Assembly: GCA_018644665.1 (NCBI GenBank)
Contig: JABGQA010000155.1
Coordinates: 62,001-126,000, forward strand
Reading direction: 5' to 3'
Source of the DNA: Candidatus Poribacteria bacterium
GTDB taxonomy: Bacteria; Poribacteria; WGA-4E; GCA-2687025
Length of the DNA stretch: 64,000 nucleotides
Made by a program: the position numbers and the translations under genes. Below the pieces are notes generated by a model, which had not been told where the DNA came from, made no database searches, and saw only the letters and a program-made list of their open reading frames with translations. Positions 1 to 8,531 of this stretch are shown here, piece after piece. How positions within the stretch are numbered: the stretch's first letter is position 1; every line of letters begins with the position of its first letter.

Positions 1-371
1 ACGAAGCCGTCTTCGCTGGTGGCGAACCAGATGTCTGACAGGTCCCAGTCGCTCGAGGGGATCAGGTCTGTCGCGCCCTCGGCCCCGCGTGGCGGCGTTC
101 CCGTCCCCCGGCGCGTGTACCAGACGTAGTACTTGCCGTTTGCCTTGACCACTTTGCTGGGGTCGCGGCGCGTCAGCGTGCCGTCGCCGTCGTTGTACTC
201 CAGCCCTTCCAGGGGCGTGTACCGGAACTGAGAATAGAGTTCATTCCACCAGTACGTGGGCGCGCTGTAGCGTGTGTAGAGCCGCTCCATCGCGCGACTC
301 AGCGGAATGTCCGGCTTCTCCCGTGGCAGACCGTAGGGGAAGAAAGGCGCGTTGCCGCTTTCTGAGTTCAT
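1..371 (-). CDS. GH117-like glycoside hydrolase, N-terminal part (cut by window edge)
   Basis: The reading frame runs off the left edge, so only about 123 N-terminal residues are visible. The ATG at 371 is preceded by a GGGAG ribosome site. The visible part contains the segments LEYNDGDGTLTRRDPSKVV and GKYYVWYTR. A predicted beta strand followed by RRDPSKV and YYVWYTR is the pattern I associate with five-bladed propeller hydrolases of the GH117 / neoagarooligosaccharide hydrolase type. No signal peptide is seen, so the protein may be cytoplasmic. It lies 100 bases downstream of a sialidase-like gene on the same strand, which fits a carbohydrate-use cluster. The family call is from motif memory; the catalytic residues lie outside the window. 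Confidence 0.6.
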   Translation of the reverse strand, partial: MNSESGNAPFFPYGLPREKPDIPLSRAMERLYTRYSAPTYWWNELYSQFRYTPLEGLEYNDGDGTLTRRDPSKVVKANGKYYVWYTRRGTGTPPRGAEGATDLIPSSDWDLSDIWFATSEDGF

Positions 372-471
372 GCGTGTGTCTCCCATACACAGCGGTCGAT
401 GGACGAGGACTGCCAAGGGCGTCGCCTCATTGTCCACAATCAAGGCGACGGAATCGAGTGGCTATCGGTGT

Positions 472-1557
472 TTACGCGTCCCAAATCGTCGCGGCGACAT
501 GACGCTCGCCGTCCGGCGTCTCGTGCCAGTAGTAGATCGTGACCATCTTGCCGTCGGCGCGTTGTACCGTGCGCGGGTATCCGATGTCGTGTCCGCCCGC
601 GTTGTCGCGAAGGACGATTTCGTCACCCCATGTCGTCCCCTCGTCCGCGCTTACACGGGCGCACATCCTATACGGCTCGTCGCGGAATCCGTAGGTCAGG
701 CAGATTCGGCCATCGGCGAGGCGAGTCAGCGCCGGCGGGTTGCCCGCAGCGCCGGTGTTCGGGGCGGGCCGGTTGAGGTATTCCCAGGTGAGACCGTCGT
801 CGTCGCTGCGGTATAAGTCGATCCAGTTCGGCGAGTCGCGTGAGCCGGTCGCAACGCCGCGGCACCGCACGGCGACCAGTGACGTCTCTCCCGATAGTCG
901 CACGCTGGCGGGCATGGTTCTGAGTCCATCCGGCTCCGGGCCAACCCACGACCGGAACCGGAAGGTCTTGCCGGCGTCCTCCGTGCGAGCCACGAACACC
1001 CAACCGCCTCCACCGTCCGGCTTCGCGGCGGTGAGGTAGAGCGTGCATTCGTCCGGTCCAGACACCTGGTAGTCCGTGCGAGCCGAGATTCCGGTCTGGT
1101 CGAAGTCGGGCAGCGCGAACGGGCCCTGCCAGGTGACACAGCGATCGTCCGAGACGTAAAACCACGAACGCGCTCCCGCGCGCAGGCCGTTTCGCGCCGC
1201 CATGAGCGCGAAGTCAGGATGCGTGAACTCGGACCCACCGAGCGACGCGGGGATCGCCTCAGGCTCGTCGTCGCCGATCCTCAACTCTGGAGCCATGTGC
1301 TCGTCCGCGGACATGCCCTTGTCCCCGGGAGCCGTCGCGGGGGTTGGCTGGACGTCCCACGTCTCACCCCCTTCGAGGCTCCGCGCCTGCAGGCCGACGA
1401 AGGGGCGCGTCCGGTCGCTTGTGTGGAAGCCAGCGTCCGAATCGTGGTAGCCGTAGGTGAAGCCGACGACAATCTCGTCGTCCCAACTCCATATTCCGTA
1501 GTTCGCGGGCCAACCGGCGTACCGTCCCGGCTCGCGAAATACAGTAACGTGCTTCAC
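472..1557 (-). CDS. Sialidase-like (BNR/Asp-box) propeller protein
   Basis: This 361-residue protein carries five Asp-box-like turns: SLEGGETW (about residues 60-67), SDDRCVTW (136-143), TEDAGKTF (192-199), SDDDGLTW (251-258) and SADEGTTW (303-310). Their spacing of roughly 50-75 residues is that of a six-bladed sialidase propeller. The ATG follows AAGGAG at a good distance. There is no signal peptide, so a secreted role is not supported. True sialidases carry an arginine triad, and I cannot assign one with confidence, so the substrate is unknown. It sits 51 bases after an ankyrin gene and 100 bases before the GH117-like gene, all on the minus strand, possibly co-transcribed. Confidence 0.8.
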   Translation of the reverse strand: MKHVTVFREPGRYAGWPANYGIWSWDDEIVVGFTYGYHDSDAGFHTSDRTRPFVGLQARSLEGGETWDVQPTPATAPGDKGMSADEHMAPELRIGDDEPEAIPASLGGSEFTHPDFALMAARNGLRAGARSWFYVSDDRCVTWQGPFALPDFDQTGISARTDYQVSGPDECTLYLTAAKPDGGGGWVFVARTEDAGKTFRFRSWVGPEPDGLRTMPASVRLSGETSLVAVRCRGVATGSRDSPNWIDLYRSDDDGLTWEYLNRPAPNTGAAGNPPALTRLADGRICLTYGFRDEPYRMCARVSADEGTTWGDEIVLRDNAGGHDIGYPRTVQRADGKMVTIYYWHETPDGERHVAATIWDA

Positions 1558-1608
1558 GTGGCGACTCCTTTGGCGGATAGGGACGAGTGGACGCCGACCC
1601 GCAGCATC

Positions 1609-2646
1609 TCATCCCGACAGCAACGCGCGTAGCTGGCCAGCCACAGCGGGGTCGGACACTGTGATGCGGTCCACAGGGAGCTTCCCGAGCCGGCCTGGCA
1701 GGTCGGGGTCCGCCCCGGCAGAGAGCAAAAGCTCCGTGGCGGCGACATCTCCGAGCCCAACCGCACGCGGTAGCGCCCTGTAACCCCACCGGGCTGCGGC
1801 GTTGGGGTCGGCGCCGGCCGCCAACAGCACACCCATGGCCTCGAGCCGGCTGTGCATCGTTGCGGCCACCAGGAGCGTCATGCCACTGTCGTCCTGCACT
1901 TCGACGGCCCTGGGGTCACCTGCAAGCAGACGCTGCAACGCGTGGGCCATACCAAGACGCGCCGCCGCATGGAGCGTCACCTCGGCTCCGAGTAGGATGA
2001 GCGCTTCGGCGGCGGCTTGCTGACCGTGTTCCGCAGCCTCCTCCAGAGGCGTCCTGCCACGCTTGGGGCTCCGCTGGCTCAGGAGGCCAGGGCAGGCGTC
2101 TACCTGTTCACGCACCGCCTCGACATCGCCCACCATCGCGGCTGTGAAGATGTCGTGACGCGCTCCCCCGTCCAGCAGCACGCTGACCTTGTTGGGCGTC
2201 GGCGCGTCCGCCGCCGTGTGCTCGATGGCGGCGTATAGCGCGGACTCATTGGACGCGGGCAGGTTGGGGTCGGCCCCAGCTTCCAACAGGACGCGCAGCA
2301 TGTCCACGTCGCCCTCCCATCCCGCGAGGACGATCGCGGGGGCGATCCCCTTGTTCTCGTTGTACCCAAGGGCGTTCACGTCCGCGCCACGCCCAAGCAG
2401 CATGCCCAGCATGTCGGCCTGGCCTCGGCGAACGGCGGCGTATGTCAGCGGCGTGTTCGTCTTGTACGGCGCAGGGGGACCGCTGAAACGAGTAGGGGGT
2501 TGGGCCGCGCGTTCGTGCACGGCGTCGGGGCGCCCGTCCAGTGCGGCGCTCGCCGCTGGCACGTCGCGGTCTGCGAGAGCCGACCACAGCTCCGCGGTCA
2601 GCGTGTCATCGGGCGTGAAGTTGTCGGGCAATACGGTGGCGGGCAT
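1609..2646 (-). CDS. Ankyrin repeat protein
   Basis: About 345 residues made largely of ankyrin repeats. Typical pieces are NTPLTYAAVRRGQADMLGML, LLGRGADVNA, LLEAGADPNLP and LLAAGADPNAA. The start is placed at the ATG at 2646 because AAGGGG sits just upstream; a longer frame to 2724 exists but has no such site. There is no signal peptide or membrane segment, so it is probably a cytoplasmic protein-interaction scaffold. It follows a second, larger ankyrin gene by 81 bases on the same strand. Ankyrin proteins of this free-standing type are common in marine uncultured bacteria; the partner cannot be read from the sequence. Confidence 0.85.
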   Translation of the reverse strand: MPATVLPDNFTPDDTLTAELWSALADRDVPAASAALDGRPDAVHERAAQPPTRFSGPPAPYKTNTPLTYAAVRRGQADMLGMLLGRGADVNALGYNENKGIAPAIVLAGWEGDVDMLRVLLEAGADPNLPASNESALYAAIEHTAADAPTPNKVSVLLDGGARHDIFTAAMVGDVEAVREQVDACPGLLSQRSPKRGRTPLEEAAEHGQQAAAEALILLGAEVTLHAAARLGMAHALQRLLAGDPRAVEVQDDSGMTLLVAATMHSRLEAMGVLLAAGADPNAAARWGYRALPRAVGLGDVAATELLLSAGADPDLPGRLGKLPVDRITVSDPAVAGQLRALLSG

Positions 2647-2727
2647 TACGTCCCCTTCGTTCGGCGGGTGTGGCTGTGTCTCGGTAACGCGCGTTCCCTC
2701 GGTGAGTGGCGCCGCCCACAACATCTG

Positions 2728-4638
2728 CTATGCCGGGCCGGAAACCGGGTCGGTGTGTATTCCGAGCGCGTTTCGGATTTCCTTGAGCCGATGCTTGTTA
2801 ATGCCTTCGACCCGGGATCGTTGGAGCGAGCCGTCCCGCGCCATGTGCGCGATGTCCTCGACCGAACGCGCGCCCCGTTCGTCGTAGAGGATCCAAACGG
2901 CCTTGAGCCCCATCGGTGGAAGACCACCCGGCCCTATGGCCAACGGTGGAAGACCAGCCGTCTCCATGGCGGCGGCGAGATCGAGTGTTCCGCGGATGCC
3001 GTCGAAGGTCTTCGCGCTGATCCCCTTAGCCTCTGTCAGTGAACCGTCGTCCGCCATGCGCTTCACGTCGTCCAGCGAGCATACACCGTGCCGCTCGTAC
3101 AGTTCGCGAACCGTCCGCATACCGATCCCCGGCAGTTCGGCGACCTCGAAGATCGTCAGGGGAACATCCGGGCCCGGCCAACGCCGCTCGCCGGACTTGG
3201 TGGGTTTCAGGTAGGCGCAAGCTAGCCTCGCGATTTCAAGCGCGGTTCTGCCGCTCTTGTTTGGTAGGGATGTGTCCGCGCCGAGGGCAATCAGTTGCTC
3301 CGCAAGGCCGCGTTCGCCCTGATATGTCGCGACATGGAGAGCCGTTCTCCCCTTCTTGTCCTGCGCGTCCAGGTCTGCTCCGTAATCGTCCAGCAATCGG
3401 ACGACGTCGATGTCCGTCGCCCAATGGAGCGGCGTCCAACCCAGTGATGGATACACTGGGTCGACCTCGGCGCCGTGCTTCAGAAGGAGTTTGGCGCTGG
3501 CATAGGACGATTGTCGGGCCGCCCAGTGTAGGGGCGCGGAACCGTTCGCATGGAGGAGATTGGCGCGCGTGGGCTCTTGCTCGATCAGTTCTGCGACGCG
3601 CGCCACATCATCGAAGCCACATGCGGAGAAGAGGTCGTAGGTGGCGCCTCGTTCCACGTACAGGCGACCAACCGGGAAGTTCCAATCGAGTCTTCCGCGC
3701 CGTCCGTGAAAATCGTACACGACATGTTGCAGGGGCGTGACTCCTCCAGCGTCCGGCTCGTTGAGGATGATGTCTCCGCCGTGATCTAGCAGTAATCCCG
3801 TCATCTCGAGGTTGGAACGTCCCCAGAACAGCACGCCAACTCGGCCCGGCCATCCTGAATGGGCGGGAGGAATCTGAATATCGGAGGCATCCGCGAATCC
3901 GGCCTCGAACACCGCTCGCACGCCCTCGACGTTGCCATCGTCCATCGCGACAGAGAATACGTTGTACTTGAACGGGTTGTATGCCATGCGTGGGACTCCG
4001 CGCTCCATCAACAGACGGAGCGCTGGGAGCGTGTCGCTGCTCTTCACGGCGCCCGCCAGAGCGTAGGGGCCGGCGGTTTCGATGAGCGACGGTTCCTCCG
4101 CGAGCAGCGTTTCCATGCGGTCGACATCGCAGATGCCGCTCCACATTGGCCCACGGGTGAACGCCGCGTCGATGAACGCGAGTTCACGCTCGTTGAGTCC
4201 TCCGGCCCGGATTCTCGCGCCGGTGACACCCGTTGTGGGGTCCTTGCGGATATCATCCGCGTCACCCGCGGACATCCGACCGTCTCGCACTAATTGCTCG
4301 AGACGTTCCTCCATCGCGTTCTCCGGTGAGCGGCGTTCGTCAGTGCGCTCATCGTCGTCGAGCGATGGCTTTTGGTCTGGTGGCGCTTCGATATACGCGG
4401 TGAGTGAGGCCCAATTGTCGAAGCCGTACTCGCGAGCGACGACCAACTGCGCATCCAGCAGCGAGAATTTCGCCGCTAGGACGATGGCGTCGGACGCGCC
4501 GGACAGTCTGGACAGACGAGCCCTCAGCCGTGGGACGGCCTCCAGGCTGCCAGATCTGTGCGACCTGAGAAGATCCTTCGCCTGGTTCTTGATCTGTTCG
4601 ATGTTCGGGCGCGCAGGTAGGCGGCGACGTGCGGACAT
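2728..4638 (-). CDS. Ankyrin repeat protein with tandem C-terminal helix-hairpin-helix units
   Basis: 636 residues. The N-terminal 85 residues match the helical cap often seen on bacterial ankyrin proteins (PNIEQIKNQAKDLLR, AREYGFDNWASL). The middle holds ankyrin repeats, for example GSAPLHWAARQSSYASAKLL and GRTALHVATYQGERGLAEQL. Residues about 502-552 (LPGIGMRTVRELYERHG, then AKGISAKTFDGI) look like the helix-hairpin-helix pair of PolX / DNA polymerase beta. A second weaker copy follows at about 573-625 (LPPMGLKAVWILYDERG). Such units bind DNA backbone or act as interaction modules. An AAAGGGG site precedes the ATG. The fusion is unusual; a DNA-associated role is inference. Confidence 0.85.
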   Translation of the reverse strand: MSARRRLPARPNIEQIKNQAKDLLRSHRSGSLEAVPRLRARLSRLSGASDAIVLAAKFSLLDAQLVVAREYGFDNWASLTAYIEAPPDQKPSLDDDERTDERRSPENAMEERLEQLVRDGRMSAGDADDIRKDPTTGVTGARIRAGGLNERELAFIDAAFTRGPMWSGICDVDRMETLLAEEPSLIETAGPYALAGAVKSSDTLPALRLLMERGVPRMAYNPFKYNVFSVAMDDGNVEGVRAVFEAGFADASDIQIPPAHSGWPGRVGVLFWGRSNLEMTGLLLDHGGDIILNEPDAGGVTPLQHVVYDFHGRRGRLDWNFPVGRLYVERGATYDLFSACGFDDVARVAELIEQEPTRANLLHANGSAPLHWAARQSSYASAKLLLKHGAEVDPVYPSLGWTPLHWATDIDVVRLLDDYGADLDAQDKKGRTALHVATYQGERGLAEQLIALGADTSLPNKSGRTALEIARLACAYLKPTKSGERRWPGPDVPLTIFEVAELPGIGMRTVRELYERHGVCSLDDVKRMADDGSLTEAKGISAKTFDGIRGTLDLAAAMETAGLPPLAIGPGGLPPMGLKAVWILYDERGARSVEDIAHMARDGSLQRSRVEGINKHRLKEIRNALGIHTDPVSGPA

Positions 4639-4848
4639 ACTACACCCCTTTCAATGCGCCTGTTGACCACGTAGACAGGCAGAAAGGAGTGTCGATACGG
4701 AATCGACGCGAGCGTTGCGAAGGTGGGCACAGCCCTTTCGCGGTCTTGCCGGCTCCCCTGGAGCCATTCTCTACGTATGACGAACGGAGTGGACCGTCAA
4801 GCGTTACGGCGTATGTCAGTGGGGCCGACGTAGGCCTAAGTCGCGTCC

Positions 4849-4877
4849 CGCTCTGTCCACGCGCCGTGGACAGAGCG
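4849..4877 (-). terminator. Strong hairpin just after the glutaminase gene
   Basis: A perfect 13-bp inverted repeat with a 3-base loop (arms 4849-4861 and 4865-4877) begins eight bases beyond the stop codon of the minus-strand glutaminase gene. No U-tract follows on either strand, so it is a candidate intrinsic terminator of the U-less kind or an mRNA 3'-end stabiliser. Confidence 0.55.
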
Positions 4878-4884
4878 TCGCGAA

Positions 4885-6951
4885 TCACGCGCGATCGGGT
4901 ATCGGCGCCCAATCGCATGCTTCGGTCGCGTCCCGTGACGCCCATTTCTTCCAAAGCGCCGGGTCGGTCAGCATCTGCATGAAGAAGCCGCCCACCACCG
5001 GCCGCGCGATCATGTTCCTGAGCTTCGCCGTCTCCGTCTCGTACCAGTCGGTCAGAGGCACGCGGTCGGGCGTCTCGTTGACGAAGTCGTAGACCGGAGC
5101 AACCAGGGCGTCGAAGTCGTCGCGGACTCCGGTGAGCGTGGCGCTCCAGAGAATCCAGTCGATCTTGGTGTACCCCTGGCGGGAGTCGAGGGGCAGGCCG
5201 TAGCGGCCCTGGACCTGGCGATAGTGCGCCATCTCCGTCTCCGCGACGGAGTCCGGGAACAGGCCCAGGTCGAGAACACGGTTCCAGACGAGGTTGTACT
5301 TCTGGCTCCATGTGCCGACGCCGTCGAACGTCAGCCGGTAGTGGTCGCCGTCGTCTGCTTCGCGCATCCATCGCGCGGCGAACTCCTCGGCCAGAGCGCG
5401 ATAGCGGTCGGCCGCCATCGTCTCGCCCCGCACGGCGCACAGTTTCGCGTAGGCGCCGAGCGCCATGATCGCCTTCACGGACAGGTTTACGTTGTGCGCG
5501 AGATGCCCCGCGAAGTCGTCCGTGCAGAGCTGGTGTTCCGGGTCGAAGCCCTTGTCGGCGAGGTACTCCGCCCACTCCGTCAACTGTGGCCAGTAGCGCG
5601 ACGCAAACGCCGCGCTTCCCTCCGCCTGCACGATGGCGGCCACGAGGAGGATCATGTTCCCGCTTTCCTCGACGGGCATCTGGCGATCTTCCGTCTCCTC
5701 GCCGCCGCCGTACACCTGTCCGTTCGCATGCGGGTAGCGACCCAGGTCGTGCGGCGCGAACGGGAACTTCCAGCGTTCCGATGCCGCGTAGTCCAGCACC
5801 GGCGCGATGGCCGCCTTGGCCAGCGTCGGATTGAGCAGCAGAAACTGCGGGATCATCGGATAGATGACGTCCACGGTGCCGATGCACCCGTTGCTGAAGT
5901 TCTCCTTCGGGAACATCAGAGGGCAGCCGTTGGAATCGGCCGTGACCTTGTTCGCCGCCTGCGCCTGCCGGTACGCCAGCGCGCACAGGCGCGCGTATTT
6001 GGCCCCGCCCATGCGGGTCATGTCGTCGATCAGTTCGTCGTCGAACTGCGCGCATCTCGCCGCGAGGTCTTCGGCCTCATGTTCCGAGGTCTCCAGCAAT
6101 TCGACAGGGTCCATTCCCTCGCGGCGCCAATACGGACGCAGTCGCTGCCCCATGTATTCGATGGAGTACTCGTCATCATACGCGACGATGATCCTACGCG
6201 ACGCCGGCTCCGTGACGGCGCCGAGATCGAAGGCCACGGCCAACACGGGCACGTCATCCCCCGCGGCCCGTGGCCCGCGAGAGTCGTCGGACGACGGCAG
6301 GGCGCCGTCCGTCGTGAACGCCCGCGTCGCGGTGTCGAAGGAACCCGCGTAGGTGGACGCCTGCGACTTGCCGACGGCCACGTATGCGTATCCCCAGTCG
6401 ATGCGCAGGTCGTCGCCGTCCTTTTCGAGCACGGGCTGTTCCGTCGAGCCAATGCGCACGATGTCGAGTGTGCGCGAGTCCACGCGTCCCCACGCGACCT
6501 CCTGCTCGGGGACGTCCACCGCAAGCTCACCGCTCGCGGAGAAATACAGCGCCACGTCGCGCGCGGCTCCGTCCGTGGACTCGACATCCCACGTCAGGTA
6601 CGTGACCGGTCTCGACAGGATGTCGATGTCGTCCGGCAGCGCGGGCGTGACGAAGGTGAGCGTGATGTCCACGCCGTGTCCCGAGAACTCGCAGATCGTG
6701 CGCGTGGGGAGGACAACGACGCTGTCCTGATGGAGGGCCGGCAATTCGGCAGGCGCGTCGCCCATCAGGCGATATGTGACGCCGTCGATCCGTACGAGGC
6801 TCGTGAGCGACTGCCGCTTCCCGGTCCAATGGCTCGTGCAGGTGTCCGTCAGGTTGTTGGCGCGCGACCAGACGCTGAAGTACGGGTCGCAGGCGATCAA
6901 CGGAACCGCGGGCGGGCGGATGGGGTTGTCGCGCAGGCTATCGGCGGTCAT
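4885..6951 (-). CDS. Glutaminase A-like protein (DUF4965/DUF1793 type)
   Basis: 688 residues from the ATG at 6951, which follows AAGGAG; a longer frame reaches 7200 but would overlap the divergent URO-D gene. The N-terminus (PAVPLIACDPYFSVWSRAN, then LTDTCTSHWTGKRQSL) and the later stretch GGAKYARLCALAYRQAQAAN, GNMILLVAAI are hallmarks of the GtaA glutaminase family first described in fungi and frequent in Bacteroidetes and Planctomycetes. The C-terminal half is an alpha/alpha barrel similar to glycosidases. Most relatives are secreted, but no signal peptide is visible here. Members may act on glutamine or on glycans, so the substrate is open. A hairpin terminator lies just downstream. Confidence 0.85.
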   Translation of the reverse strand: MTADSLRDNPIRPPAVPLIACDPYFSVWSRANNLTDTCTSHWTGKRQSLTSLVRIDGVTYRLMGDAPAELPALHQDSVVVLPTRTICEFSGHGVDITLTFVTPALPDDIDILSRPVTYLTWDVESTDGAARDVALYFSASGELAVDVPEQEVAWGRVDSRTLDIVRIGSTEQPVLEKDGDDLRIDWGYAYVAVGKSQASTYAGSFDTATRAFTTDGALPSSDDSRGPRAAGDDVPVLAVAFDLGAVTEPASRRIIVAYDDEYSIEYMGQRLRPYWRREGMDPVELLETSEHEAEDLAARCAQFDDELIDDMTRMGGAKYARLCALAYRQAQAANKVTADSNGCPLMFPKENFSNGCIGTVDVIYPMIPQFLLLNPTLAKAAIAPVLDYAASERWKFPFAPHDLGRYPHANGQVYGGGEETEDRQMPVEESGNMILLVAAIVQAEGSAAFASRYWPQLTEWAEYLADKGFDPEHQLCTDDFAGHLAHNVNLSVKAIMALGAYAKLCAVRGETMAADRYRALAEEFAARWMREADDGDHYRLTFDGVGTWSQKYNLVWNRVLDLGLFPDSVAETEMAHYRQVQGRYGLPLDSRQGYTKIDWILWSATLTGVRDDFDALVAPVYDFVNETPDRVPLTDWYETETAKLRNMIARPVVGGFFMQMLTDPALWKKWASRDATEACDWAPIPDRA

Positions 6952-7092
6952 ACGTGGCTTTCTCCTTGGGCGCGGATAGTGTCGGGCAATGGGGTACGCG
7001 AAGTCCAGACGCGCGCGACCGCTCTGCCCTCGACGCCCGTGAATGGCTATTAGTCGACGGAGACGGCCGAGCGGATGTGGAGGGAGCGACAC

Positions 7093-8163
7093 ATGAACTG
7101 CGCGGAACGGATCGAGAAGGTCTTCGCGGGAGAACTCGTCGATAGCGTGCCGTTCGCCATGAAGGGGTGGCGCGTCCCACACGACGACGCCGAAGCCCAA
7201 CTACTGCGCGACGGCATGTGCGTCATCGACTCCGCGGGGGTGTACTCTTCCACTTCGCCCAATGTGCGCCACGAGTCCGAGTCGCACGCCGAGGGCGAGA
7301 CGACCTACACGCGCACGACGGTCCACACGCCTAAAGGCTCCGTCTCGTCGGTGCACAGCCGCGTGCCGTCGCCGAAGGTCGAGGCCACGACCTGGCGCGT
7401 CGAATACCCATTCAAGACGCCCGACGATTACGCCGCGATCGAGTTCATGATGTGCGACCGCGAGTATACGCCGAACTACGACGGCTTCCTCGCGGCGCAG
7501 GAACGGAGCGAGGGGCGCGCGTTCTTCAAGACCGGCGCGCCGGGATCGCCGCTGCACACCATCATGTACACGCTGATGGGTCTGGACGCGTTCGCCGCAG
7601 AATGGGCCGAGCGGCGAGACCGCGTCGTCGCGCTGCACGACGCTATTCTTGAGAACGAGCGGCAGACCTACACGATCATCGCGGAGTCGCCCGCGTGGGT
7701 TGTCCAGAGCGGGGGCAACTACTCGCCGGAGGTGCTCGGCAAGGAGCGACTCGTGGAGTTTGTCATGCCGCACTGGGAGGAACTGGGCGACGCCCTCCAC
7801 GCGCGCGGAAAGCTGCTGGGAAGCCATCTCGACGCCAACAACGCGCTCTGGGCTGACGAGGTAGCGGCGTCCCCGCTGGACTGGATAGAGGCGTTCACGC
7901 CCGCTCCCGACTCGGACATGACGCTCTCCGAGGCACGGGAGAAGTGGCCGGGGAAGACGCTGTTCATCAACTTCCCGTCGTCGGTGCACCTGCGGGACGC
8001 CGACGCCATTGAGGACGAGACGCGTCGGCTGCTCAGGGAATCGGCGCCAGGCGATCGGTTCATCATCGGCATCACGGAGAACGTGCCGGAAAACCGATGG
8101 CGAGAGAGTTTTGCGGCGATACTGCGAACTGCCAACGAGTTCGGTAGGCTGCCGATCGGGTAG
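7093..8163 (+). CDS. Uroporphyrinogen decarboxylase-family protein (URO-D-like methyltransferase group)
   Basis: 356 residues. The ATG at 7093 is chosen over an upstream ATG at 7075 because AGGGAG lies six bases before it. The fold signature is that of the URO-D / corrinoid methyltransferase superfamily: an N-terminal RIEKVFAGELVDSVPF start, a central LLGSHLDANN segment and DWIEAFTP near the C-terminus. These divergent members are not haem enzymes; many are thought to move methyl groups or to work in catabolism. It is paralogous to the gene at 20900-21961: both carry EAFTP, SDMT and GITE motifs and end in LP(I/L)G. It is divergent from the glutaminase gene, and a decayed copy of its own 3' end lies just downstream. 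Confidence 0.85.
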   Translation: MNCAERIEKVFAGELVDSVPFAMKGWRVPHDDAEAQLLRDGMCVIDSAGVYSSTSPNVRHESESHAEGETTYTRTTVHTPKGSVSSVHSRVPSPKVEATTWRVEYPFKTPDDYAAIEFMMCDREYTPNYDGFLAAQERSEGRAFFKTGAPGSPLHTIMYTLMGLDAFAAEWAERRDRVVALHDAILENERQTYTIIAESPAWVVQSGGNYSPEVLGKERLVEFVMPHWEELGDALHARGKLLGSHLDANNALWADEVAASPLDWIEAFTPAPDSDMTLSEAREKWPGKTLFINFPSSVHLRDADAIEDETRRLLRESAPGDRFIIGITENVPENRWRESFAAILRTANEFGRLPIG

Positions 8164-8531
8164 GTCCGCCGCAGCGCAGTCGACGATGGAGCGGAGGACC
8201 ATGGGCACGGCCATCGGCGCGCCTTGGAGCCTCCCAGAATTGCCGGTACTCGCCGATAGATCCTGCCGGGAAACCGATTGCGAGAGAGCTTCTCGGCTAT
8301 CTTGCGCGCTGCCAGCGTGCGTCGGCCACGAATCAGTCTGTCGCAGTGCGCCATGGAATGCGGAGACGCCGGTCACATGCCTCGACCCCAGATGCCGACG
8401 GATACGCTCCTGCTGTTCGCCGCCTGGGGAGACCGCCTGCGGGATCTGGTCGAAGCGGGGTCAAGCATAGACTGGCGCTACGCCTCTACAATCCCACTGA
8501 CGGGAAGACCAGCGCCCGGAACTGGGCGCGC
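8164..8531. other. Gene-free stretch between converging genes
   Basis: These 368 bases separate the URO-D gene from the channel gene. Apart from the duplicated URO-D fragment near 8255-8330, I see no gene, tRNA or strong hairpin here. Confidence 0.6.
8255..8330 (+). pseudogene. Degenerate fragment of the upstream URO-D gene 3' end
   Basis: Bases from about 8263 to 8321 resemble 8082-8140, the last part of the URO-D gene, with roughly 70% identity. In one frame this reads PGNRLRESFSAILRAAS against PENRWRESFAAILRTAN in the intact gene, 12 of 17 residues the same. The similarity stops on both sides and the frame has no start of its own. It is best read as the remnant of a tandem copy that was largely deleted. 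Confidence 0.5.

Noticed and set aside
5224..7053. Long open frame (609 codons) on the plus strand
   Set aside because: It lies entirely antisense to the glutaminase gene, is Arg/Val/His-rich and has no domain motif; a by-product of high GC codon use.
7093..8163. Haem-pathway uroporphyrinogen decarboxylase (hemE)
   Set aside because: Two diverged copies, lacking the hemE N-terminal RQAGR signature and any other haem genes nearby.
7201..8376. 391-codon minus-strand frame
   Set aside because: Antisense to the URO-D gene, with composition of a shadow frame.
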